Below, one piece after another: positions 52,210-58,880 of a DNA stretch of 58,880 nucleotides. Under the pieces are notes generated by a model. It saw nothing but the letters and a program-made list of their open reading frames with translations. It did no database searches and had not been told where the DNA came from. The first letter of the stretch is position 1; each line of letters begins with the position of its first letter. The position numbers and the translations under genes are program-made. This stretch comes from Cellulophaga omnivescoria (GTDB taxonomy: Bacteria > Bacteroidota > Bacteroidia > Flavobacteriales > Flavobacteriaceae): contig NZ_MDDP01000019.1 in the NCBI RefSeq assembly GCF_001999725.1, forward strand, positions 1 through 58,880. The letters run 5' to 3'.

Positions 52210-55200
52210 ATGAAAAAACTACATTCACTTCTGTTCTTTTTTACTGTTTTGTGCTTATCTGCACAGGATTTTAAAATGGATTATGTACAAGATTTAAAAC
52301 CCAGAAACATTGGCCCTGGAGGTATGAGCGGCCGTGTAACTGCTATAGATGCTATACATACTAATCCTGATATTATTTATGCAGGCACTGCCTCTGGTGG
52401 ACTATGGAAATCTACCTCTGGCGGTATAAAATGGGACCCTATTTTTGATAAAGAGGTAACAGCATCTATTGGTGCCGTTGCTATACAACAAAGCAACCCA
52501 TCTGTAATTTGGGTAGGTACAGGAGAAGGTAATCCTAGAAATAGTTTAAATGGTGGTTATGGCATTTACAAGTCTTTAGATGGTGGTAAAAATTGGCTAC
52601 CTATGGGCTTAGAAAAAACTAGACACATACACAGAATTGTAATAGACCCTACAAACCCTAACATAGTTTATGTTGGTGCTATTGGTTCTCCTTGGGGAGA
52701 GCACCCAGAACGTGGTGTTTTTAAAACTACAGATGGTGGTGTTACTTGGAAAAAAATACTCTTTACCAATAGCAAATCTGGTGTGGCAGATTTGGTAATG
52801 GATCCTACAAACCCAAACAAGCTTATTGCTGCAATGTGGGAACACAAAAGAGATCCTTGGTTTTTTAAATCTGGTGGTGTTGGTAGCGGTTTATATATGA
52901 CCCATGATGGTGGTAAAAATTGGAAAAAAATTACTGAAGAAGATGGTTTGCCAAAAGGTGAACTTGGTCGAATAGGTATTGCTATTGCACGCAACAAACC
53001 TAATGTAGTTTATGCTTTAGTTGAAGCTAAAAAAAATGCATTATACAAATCTACTGATGGTGGTTTTAAATGGAAAAAAATTAACGATAAATCTGATATA
53101 GGAAATAGACCTTTTTATTACTCAGAAATTTATGTAGATCCACAAAATGAAAACAGAGTATATTCTGTTTTCACCTACATAAACGTATCTGAAGATGGCG
53201 GTAAAAACTTTACCCAATTAATGCCAGCTTATGGCGCAGATAATGGCGTACACCCAGATCATCACGCGTGGTGGATACACCCCGAAAACGGACAATTTAT
53301 GATGGATGGTAATGATGGCGGACTAAATATTACCAAAGACGGCGGTAAATCTTGGAGATTTATTGGCAATTTACCTGTTGCACAGTTTTACCACATAAAC
53401 GTAGATAATGAGTACCCTTATAACGTTTATGGTGGTATGCAAGACAATGGCTCTTGGCGCGGACCTGCTTTTGTATGGAGAGCACAAGGAATACGAAATA
53501 GCTACTGGCAAGAAATTTCTTTTGGTGATGGTTTTGATGTTGTACCAGATTTAGATGATTCGCAATTTGGTTATACAATGAGTCAGCAAGGAAATGTATC
53601 TAGATATGATTGGAAAACAGGGAACAATTACTCTGTAAGACCAACACCACCAGATGCTGAAACTAAATTAAGGTTTAACTGGAATTCTGCAATTGGGCAA
53701 GATCCTTTTAACAATTCTACTGCATACTTTGGCAGTCAGTTTGTACATAAAACAACAGACAAAGGGTTAACGTGGACGGTTATTTCTCCGGATTTAACCA
53801 CTAATGATCCAGCAAAACAAAAACAAAGCGAAAGTGGCGGTTTAACTATGGATGCTACCGGTGCAGAAAACCACTGTACTATTTTAGTAATAGAACCTTC
53901 TTCTGTAGAAAAAGATATGTTGTGGGTTGGCACAGATGATGGCCGCGTACATGTAACACAGAATGGCGGTGCCAACTGGACAGATGTAACCAAAAACATA
54001 AAAGGATTACCAGAAGGTAGTTGGATACCGCAAATTAAAGCATCTAACAAAAACAAAGGGGAAGCTTTATTGGTTGCTAACGATTACCGTAGGTTTAACT
54101 ACACACCCTACGTATACAAAACCGTTAATTATGGTAAAACTTGGACTAGAATTGTAGATGAAAATGATGTAAAAAGTTATGCGTTATCTATTATTGAAGA
54201 TCCTGAAACTCCAAACCTATTATTTTTAGGTACAGATGATGGTTTGTACATTTCTTTTGATGCTGGTAGCAAATGGCAAAAATGGACAGAAGGCTACCCA
54301 ACTGTATCTACCAAAGATTTAGTAATACACCCAAGAGAACATGACCTTGTTATTGGTACTTTTGGTAGAGCCGCATGGGTTTTAGATGATATTAGACCTT
54401 TAAGAGCTATAGCTAAAGATAAAACCATACTTACTAAAGACGTGGCTTTATTTACTCCTCCTGTTGCCTACCAAGCGGCATACCAACAACCTACAGGTAG
54501 TAGATTTGGCGCAGATGCCTTATTTAACGGAGAAAATAAAAAAGGTGGCGCAATGCTAACCTATTTTTATAAGAAAAAAGAAAAAGCAGAAAAACCAGAG
54601 GCTGATAAAAAAGAGGAAGAAAAAGAAAATACTCCTGCAAAAAAAGATGGTATAGCTTCTAAAGATTCTTTACAATTTCAGTTTTTTAATGGTAATGAGT
54701 TAATCCGTACTATAAAAATTAAAGCCCCTAAAAAAACAGGCTTGCATCGTTTTTATTGGAATATGTCTGAAAAAGGACCAGAAAGACCATCACGTAGCAT
54801 ACGTAAATCTAAAAATGAACCAAGTGGGCAACGTGTTTTACCAGACAATTATAAAGTTAAATTAACTTATGGCACAACTATAGATGAAACAATGCTAACT
54901 GTAAAACCTGACCCAAGGTTAAACGTTTCTAAATCTGCTATTGAAGAAGTGTACAATGCAAACAAGACACTTGCTAAGTATACCCAAACGGCTGCAGATG
55001 CAGTAAAACAATTGGTAGAAAGTAAAAATACTGCTAATAAATACAAAGCAGATTTAACTGCTTTAGACAAGGAAAAGTATAAACAAGAAATAGAATCATC
55101 TACATCTGTAGTTAAAGAAATAGATGCTGTTATTGCCCTGTATATTGGTAAAGTAGACAAAAGACAAGGAATTACCAGAAACCCAGAAATTACGGTTATG

Positions 55201-55416
55201 CAAAGAATTGGTAATGCTAGTAGTTATGTACGTAGTAGAAAAACTGGACTTACAACTACTGAAAAAAATCTAATACAATTTGCTAAAAAAGAATTAGAGA
55301 CTGCCCTAGAAAAAACAAATACTTTTTTCACTGAAAAATGGAATCCGTATAAAGCAAAAATAAGTAGTTTAAACACAAACGTTTTTAAAGAAATTAAAAC
55401 CTTTACAATTAATTAA
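52210..55416 (+). CDS. Large exported BNR/sortilin-like beta-propeller protein
   Basis: 1068 aa. Signal peptide 1-19. Two propellers of BNR/Asp-box repeats cover about 25-740, in the order GTASGGLWKSTSGG, SLDGGKNWLPMG, TTDGGVTWKK, THDGGKNWKK and others. A Lys/Glu-rich linker (about 790-815) follows. A helical C-terminal region (about 900-1068) comes last. Homologues are called 'glycosyl hydrolase' or 'sortilin-like', without proven activity. No T9SS sorting domain is seen. Confidence 0.85.
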   Translation: MKKLHSLLFFFTVLCLSAQDFKMDYVQDLKPRNIGPGGMSGRVTAIDAIHTNPDIIYAGTASGGLWKSTSGGIKWDPIFDKEVTASIGAVAIQQSNPSVIWVGTGEGNPRNSLNGGYGIYKSLDGGKNWLPMGLEKTRHIHRIVIDPTNPNIVYVGAIGSPWGEHPERGVFKTTDGGVTWKKILFTNSKSGVADLVMDPTNPNKLIAAMWEHKRDPWFFKSGGVGSGLYMTHDGGKNWKKITEEDGLPKGELGRIGIAIARNKPNVVYALVEAKKNALYKSTDGGFKWKKINDKSDIGNRPFYYSEIYVDPQNENRVYSVFTYINVSEDGGKNFTQLMPAYGADNGVHPDHHAWWIHPENGQFMMDGNDGGLNITKDGGKSWRFIGNLPVAQFYHINVDNEYPYNVYGGMQDNGSWRGPAFVWRAQGIRNSYWQEISFGDGFDVVPDLDDSQFGYTMSQQGNVSRYDWKTGNNYSVRPTPPDAETKLRFNWNSAIGQDPFNNSTAYFGSQFVHKTTDKGLTWTVISPDLTTNDPAKQKQSESGGLTMDATGAENHCTILVIEPSSVEKDMLWVGTDDGRVHVTQNGGANWTDVTKNIKGLPEGSWIPQIKASNKNKGEALLVANDYRRFNYTPYVYKTVNYGKTWTRIVDENDVKSYALSIIEDPETPNLLFLGTDDGLYISFDAGSKWQKWTEGYPTVSTKDLVIHPREHDLVIGTFGRAAWVLDDIRPLRAIAKDKTILTKDVALFTPPVAYQAAYQQPTGSRFGADALFNGENKKGGAMLTYFYKKKEKAEKPEADKKEEEKENTPAKKDGIASKDSLQFQFFNGNELIRTIKIKAPKKTGLHRFYWNMSEKGPERPSRSIRKSKNEPSGQRVLPDNYKVKLTYGTTIDETMLTVKPDPRLNVSKSAIEEVYNANKTLAKYTQTAADAVKQLVESKNTANKYKADLTALDKEKYKQEIESSTSVVKEIDAVIALYIGKVDKRQGITRNPEITVMQRIGNASSYVRSRKTGLTTTEKNLIQFAKKELETALEKTNTFFTEKWNPYKAKISSLNTNVFKEIKTFTIN

Positions 55417-55469
55417 AAGGATAAGAGTAATAGATTTTTTACCTTTATACTTTATTAAATTATAGTATT

Positions 55470-56117
55470 ATGAAAAAGATAAAATTAATATGTTTAGGCT
55501 TAATAGCTGTTACCACTTTTAGCTGTAAAGATGCTAAAAAAGACCATTCTCATGAAGGTGAAAATGCAGATCATAGTCACGCAAAAACAGAGGCTCAATA
55601 CTCATTAATTGCAGACTCTACAAAGGCAAGTTTTACTGCATACAAAACTACAGATAAAATTGGTGTTGGTGGAACATTTAAAACTGTTAACATTATTAAA
55701 TCTAACACTGGCGCTACAGCTTTTGAGGCTTTAAATGGCACAGAATTTAGTATACCTGTAAGTAGTTTATTTACTAATGATGGCACCGGCACAAGAGATC
55801 CAAAAATTTTAGAATTCTTTTTTGGTGTAATGAAAAATACCGAGTTAATTTCTGGAACTTTAAAAACCGAAGGAGATAAGGCCTCATTAGAAGTTACTTT
55901 AAATGGAGAAACCGCTACTGTACCATTAACTACTGAAAAATTAGCAGATGATAAATATAGCTTTTCTGGTGTAATGAATTTAGAAGAATGGAATGCTTTA
56001 GATGCAGTGGCATCTATAAACAAAGCTTGTGAAGCATTACATACTGGTGCAGATGGTGTTAGCAAAACTTGGAGCGAAGTAGCGATTAAAGGCCAAGTAT
56101 TATTAGCTAAAAAATAA
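55470..56117 (+). CDS. YceI-like lipoprotein with His-rich linker
   Basis: 215 aa. The lipobox is TFSC (16-19). A His/Asp-rich linker follows (HSHEGENADHSHAK, about 26-39), then a YceI-like lipocalin-fold domain (about 45-213). The C-terminal half fits YceI with reservations because the family motifs are loose. YceI proteins bind polyisoprenoids in the periplasm. The next gene is a Cu/Zn SOD lipoprotein, so an oxidative or metal-stress role is a guess. Confidence 0.7.
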   Translation: MKKIKLICLGLIAVTTFSCKDAKKDHSHEGENADHSHAKTEAQYSLIADSTKASFTAYKTTDKIGVGGTFKTVNIIKSNTGATAFEALNGTEFSIPVSSLFTNDGTGTRDPKILEFFFGVMKNTELISGTLKTEGDKASLEVTLNGETATVPLTTEKLADDKYSFSGVMNLEEWNALDAVASINKACEALHTGADGVSKTWSEVAIKGQVLLAKK

Positions 56118-56191
56118 TTTTTTATTGATAGCGTTACCATTTACTTTTTATGAGTTAAAGGTTTAGGGGTATTACTCTTAGTTTAGTGCAA

Positions 56192-56199
56192 TAAATTTG
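56192..56199 (+). promoter_or_regulatory. -7 box of the SOD gene
   Basis: TAAATTTG, an exact consensus match 24 bases before the ATG. No TTG partner. Confidence 0.4.
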
Positions 56200-56222
56200 T
56201 ATTAATTGAAAACCATAACAAG

Positions 56223-56801
56223 ATGAAAAAAATAATAGTAACGCTATCAATTCTTTTTATAAGTTTTACATACAGTTGTAAAAATCAAAATAAAAAAGCT
56301 GAAGATTCTTCTACAACAAATGCCACTGTAATTCCTGATACAAAGGACTCAAAATCACTTACAATTACATTGGAACCAAAAAGTAACAGTAATGTTACAG
56401 GTAAAATTACCTTTACCCAAAATAACAACAAAGTGGCAATGGTTGCCAACCTTACTGGTTTAAAAGAAGGTGAACACGCAATACATATTCACGAAAAAGC
56501 AGATTGTACTTCTGATGACGGTAAATCTGCAGGCGGACACTGGAACCCAACTTTTGAAAAACACGGAAAATGGGGAGATAAAGAAGGTTACCATAAAGGA
56601 GATATTGGCAACTTTATTGCAGATAAAAATGGTAATTCTGAAATTAAATTTAACACCAATGAATGGTGTTTGGACTGTGAAGATCCTAAAAAAAATATCC
56701 TTGGAAAAGGAATTATAGTTCATGAAGGTGTAGACGACTTTACTTCTCAGCCAAGTGGAGATGCTGGCGCAAGAATTAGTTGCGCAGGAATTATAGAATA
56801 A
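56223..56801 (+). CDS. sodC: Cu/Zn superoxide dismutase lipoprotein
   Basis: 192 aa. A lipoprotein signal peptide ends in TYSC (residue 19). All ligands are visible: Cu by H88, H90, H106 (bridging) and H167; Zn by H106, H114, H124 and D127. C95 and C187 can form the family disulfide. The usual electrostatic loop is present (GGHWNPTFEKHGKW). It removes superoxide in the periplasm. It has its own -7 box and is followed by a terminator. Confidence 0.95.
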   Translation: MKKIIVTLSILFISFTYSCKNQNKKAEDSSTTNATVIPDTKDSKSLTITLEPKSNSNVTGKITFTQNNNKVAMVANLTGLKEGEHAIHIHEKADCTSDDGKSAGGHWNPTFEKHGKWGDKEGYHKGDIGNFIADKNGNSEIKFNTNEWCLDCEDPKKNILGKGIIVHEGVDDFTSQPSGDAGARISCAGIIE

Positions 56802-56823
56802 ATTAAACAAACATATACATTAT

Positions 56824-56851
56824 AAAAAAGCTACAGTTATGTAGCTTTTTT
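56824..56851 (+). terminator. sodC terminator
   Basis: Perfect 12-bp arms (56824-56835 and 56840-56851) with a four-base loop and a T run. Confidence 0.85.
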
Positions 56852-56880
56852 ATATTATCTTACCACTGTAAATACAATAT

Positions 56881-57411
56881 ATGCAATTAGAGACCCTAGT
56901 TATACAATTTCAGAATAAAGACCCAAAAGCTTTTGAAAAATTATATGATATGTATTCTGAAAATATTTGTGGTGTAATAAATACAATTGTAAAAAACTCA
57001 GATATTTCACAAGAAATTTGTCAGGATGTTTTTGTAAAGATCTGGAATAATGCAGATAAATACAATGCATCTAAAGGGAGGTTTTTTACTTGGATTTTAA
57101 ACATTGCACGCAATGCTGCAATAGATGAAGTGCGTTCTAAAGCTCACAAAAACAGCAAACAAAACCTATCTACAGATTATTTCGTAAGTATCTTAGAAGA
57201 TAATAATAACCTAGATGATAAAATGGATGCCATTGGAGTAAAAAAGTTTTTATTAAACTTAAAAGACAAGTGTGTGCAAATTATAGAAATGTTATATTTT
57301 AAAGGTTATACCCAAAAAGAAGTATCGGAGGAATTAAATATTCCTTTAGGAACTATAAAAACAAGAAACAGAAGTTGTATAACACAACTAAGAAAAAATG
57401 TATTAGGATAG
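56881..57411 (+). CDS. ECF-type RNA polymerase sigma factor
   Basis: 176 aa. Region 2 shows DISQEICQDVFVKIWNNADKY and FFTWILNIARNAAIDEVRS. Region 4 has KCVQIIEMLYFKGYTQKEVSEELNIPLGTIKTR. It is followed after four bases by an RskA-like anti-sigma gene, so they form a regulatory pair. This fits the ECF group controlled by RskA/ChrR-like factors. The regulon may include the neighbouring sodC or YceI genes, but no shared promoter motif was found. Confidence 0.92.
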   Translation: MQLETLVIQFQNKDPKAFEKLYDMYSENICGVINTIVKNSDISQEICQDVFVKIWNNADKYNASKGRFFTWILNIARNAAIDEVRSKAHKNSKQNLSTDYFVSILEDNNNLDDKMDAIGVKKFLLNLKDKCVQIIEMLYFKGYTQKEVSEELNIPLGTIKTRNRSCITQLRKNVLG

Positions 57412-57415
57412 GCAA

Positions 57416-58216
57416 ATGAATATTGAAGAATACATAGCGTCCGGAAAATTAGAACTTTATGTTGCTGGCTTGCTCTCTAATGAGGAAAACCTGCAAATAC
57501 ATAAAGATGCGGAACAATACCCAGAAATTAAAAAAGAGATAGAGGCTATAGAGGCTGCTGTACGGGAGCTAAGCAGAAGTGCTTCGCCTAAATTAGATAA
57601 TAATATGTTTACAGCTATTAAGCGTAGACTTAATTTATTAGATAACCCTAAAGTAGTACAATTACCAAAACAAAAAACAAGCTGGGCAACTTATACTGGT
57701 TGGGCTGCTGCTGTGGTTTTATCTGCAGGTTTGCTTTGGATGTACAACCAGAATAAAGATTTAGAGTCTAAAATAGAGGTAGTTTCACAAGAAAAAGTAG
57801 ATTTAGAATCTAAAATAGACAATGCAAATAACTCTTTATTAGAAACACAAGATTTACTTAACACAATTAGAGATAAAAATATAGCTGTTGTTGCTTTGGG
57901 CGGACAAACAGTTTCACCAGAGTCTTACGCAAAAGCTTATTGGAACAAAAAGGAACAAAAAGTATTTATAGATGCTAAAGGATTACCAGAGCCACCAGAT
58001 GGTTTTGTGTACCAAGTGTGGTCTTTAAAACTTAATCCTTTAACACCAACTAGTTTAGGTTTACTAGAAGATTTTAAAGGAGATGAAAACAAAATATTTG
58101 CTTTAGCCAATGCAAACAATTCTGAAGCTTTTGGTATTACTTTGGAGCCTGCTGGTGGTAGTGAGTCTCCTACCCTAGAGCAGTTATACACACTAGGTGT
58201 AGCCGCTAGCTCTTAA
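57416..58216 (+). CDS. RskA-type anti-sigma factor
   Basis: 266 aa. The N-terminal sigma-binding region (about 1-60) reads MNIEEYIASGKLELYVAGLL. One membrane helix is at about 95-112. A coiled-coil stretch (about 115-148) leads to the periplasmic anti-sigma-K (RskA) domain (about 155-262), with KVFIDAKGLPEPPDGFVYQVW and the terminal YTLGVAAS. Membrane release by regulated proteolysis is the known mode in the family. It is coupled with the sigma gene in one operon. Confidence 0.9.
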   Translation: MNIEEYIASGKLELYVAGLLSNEENLQIHKDAEQYPEIKKEIEAIEAAVRELSRSASPKLDNNMFTAIKRRLNLLDNPKVVQLPKQKTSWATYTGWAAAVVLSAGLLWMYNQNKDLESKIEVVSQEKVDLESKIDNANNSLLETQDLLNTIRDKNIAVVALGGQTVSPESYAKAYWNKKEQKVFIDAKGLPEPPDGFVYQVWSLKLNPLTPTSLGLLEDFKGDENKIFALANANNSEAFGITLEPAGGSESPTLEQLYTLGVAASS

Positions 58217-58235
58217 AAATTACTTATCATACATT

Positions 58236-58265
58236 AAAAAATCCTCTGTTTTTAGAGGATTTTTT
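58236..58265 (+). terminator. Terminator of the sigma/anti-sigma operon
   Basis: Perfect 12-bp arms (58236-58247 and 58254-58265) with a six-base loop and T run. Confidence 0.85.
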
Positions 58266-58290
58266 AGTTACATAGTTATTGGTTACAAAA

Positions 58291-58314
58291 AAAGCTCTGT
58301 AAATACAGAGCTTT
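58291..58314 (-). terminator. Terminator of the small minus-strand ORF
   Basis: Perfect 11-bp arms (58291-58301 and 58304-58314) with a two-base loop. On the minus strand it is followed by a T run; on the plus strand only by three T. It lies 60 bases beyond the stop of the 47-residue ORF. Confidence 0.65.
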
Positions 58315-58374
58315 AATATTTAACAAAACCAATAAATGTTAAACAAACATATCTTAATCAGTTTAAAGAATACA

Positions 58375-58518
58375 CTATTTATGTATTTTAATCTGTTTTT
58401 CTTTTAATTTATGAGCATTATTATACTCTACTTTTTTTAAAGATTTGTGTGCTGCAAACAATTTGTAGCAATAAAACGCCATTACGGCAATCCAAAGTGT
58501 AAAAAAATAATATTCCAT
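58375..58518 (-). CDS. 47-residue single-pass membrane protein
   Basis: ATG at 58518 and stop at 58375-58377. It begins MEYYFFTLWIAVMAFYCYKLF, a clean membrane helix (residues 3-21). It ends in a basic, helical tail (HKSLKKVEYNNAHKLKEKQIKIHK). A terminator sits in the right place on the same strand. No promoter box was seen just upstream. Only size, composition and terminator support it; I do not recognise a family. Confidence 0.6.
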   Translation of the reverse strand: MEYYFFTLWIAVMAFYCYKLFAAHKSLKKVEYNNAHKLKEKQIKIHK

Positions 58519-58667
58519 AACAAATATGTTTTTAATAGTTGTTGCACTTGTAATGCTGCACCTATTTTCACTACATACGGAGTTTTAGGTTAAGTGGTTT
58601 TATTAAAACTACATTTTTTATGTTTTAGTATATTAACATAAAAAAATCTTAAAATTTAAAAAATAAA

Positions 58668-58691
58668 AAAGCACCAAAACACAGGTGCTTT
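58668..58691 (-). terminator. Terminator on the minus strand near the window end
   Basis: 8-bp arms (58668-58675 and 58684-58691) with an eight-base loop. On the minus strand a T-rich tract follows. It implies a minus-strand transcript starting to the right, inside or beyond 58692-58880. Confidence 0.6.
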
Positions 58692-58880
58692 GGTACTTTT
58701 TAGCAACAACATACAACTAAACTATACAAAACTTGTACTTATAAATATTATAGTATTTACTTATAAATTAGCTATTTTTTGTTCCATATTTGATCCAATT
58801 TCATAAATAGCAACTGTAAATTCTCCGCTATATTCCTCGACATTTTTTTTTTTCCCTGTTCATTTAAAGATTTCTACCTA
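58692..58880 (-). other. Window end, possible 3' end of a minus-strand gene
   Basis: No complete gene is visible. On the minus strand two overlapping short frames end near 58762-58776, and both run through an 11-A tract (58843-58853 on the plus strand as T). Neither frame opens clearly at the window edge, because a TAG and a TGA lie within the first 30 bases. A broken or frameshifted gene is possible, but unsupported. Confidence 0.25.

Noticed and set aside
55595-56140. 181-codon minus-strand ORF over the YceI-like gene
   Set aside because: The plus-strand frame has a lipobox and a YceI-like domain; the opposite frame has neither.
1-58880. CRISPR array, tRNA, rRNA, prophage or IS element
   Set aside because: No direct-repeat array with regular spacers, no cloverleaf or rRNA core, no integrase or transposase and no target-site duplication were seen on reading. 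A tRNAscan or IS search was not possible.

Overview
The window looks like chromosomal DNA of a marine-type Flavobacteriaceae (Bacteroidota). The DNA is AT-rich. Many start regions carry the Bacteroidota -7 box TAnnTTTG, in the clearest cases with an upstream TTG. Shine-Dalgarno sites are scarce. One protein ends in a type IX secretion sorting domain. Several genes belong to Bacteroidota-specific branches: the alternate GlmU-like sugar nucleotidyltransferase, type B L31, DUF4199, and the Spy-like 'sensor of ECF-type sigma factor'. No phage, transposase, CRISPR array, rRNA or tRNA was seen. The genus cannot be fixed from the sequence alone.

Layout. 1-6000: miaE faces a minus-strand operon sixA-ppk1-ppx (polyphosphate metabolism), followed by the GlmU-like gene and rpmE2. 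6100-12800: a plus-strand run with DUF4199, a polyprenyl-phosphate-type glycosyltransferase, a phosphohexomutase, an ABC exporter, and a three-gene ECF sigma module. 12800-16500: a lipoprotein propeller, an RsmB/NOP-type RNA methyltransferase, a His-rich exported protein, and a pair of nearly identical direct repeats, each ending in a strong terminator. 16500-25200: purL behind a palindrome-covered promoter, CIA30, two overlapping paralogous membrane proteins of unknown function, a Tat-exported DinB protein, and a large T9SS cargo protein. 25600-34000: fatty-acid beta-oxidation, with fadD and then marR-fadN-fadA-(four-helix-bundle gene)-fadE. Palindromes lie over the marR promoter. 34100-41000: a PLP decarboxylase, divergent GH15 and trehalose-6-phosphate synthase/phosphatase genes, and an MFS transporter. 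41000-48800: exported M28, M1 and M16 peptidases, an FKBP lipoprotein, a second exported DinB protein and a YdeI-like protein. 48800-58200: a MoxR-like AAA/VWA pair, a PepSY-TM protein, a large BNR propeller, YceI and Cu/Zn SOD lipoproteins, and an ECF sigma/RskA-type anti-sigma pair. 58200-58880: a 47-residue membrane ORF on the minus strand and its terminators.

Most genes are ordinary flavobacterial housekeeping or accessory genes. The best candidates for something undescribed are: (1) the tandem ~170-bp units at 15938-16339, which look like a duplicated small-RNA gene; (2) the translationally coupled pair of paralogous membrane proteins at 20765-21771; (3) a 23S-rRNA-IVS-type four-helix-bundle gene, flanked by inverted repeats, lying inside the fad operon; (4) the palindromic operator candidates at marR and purL.
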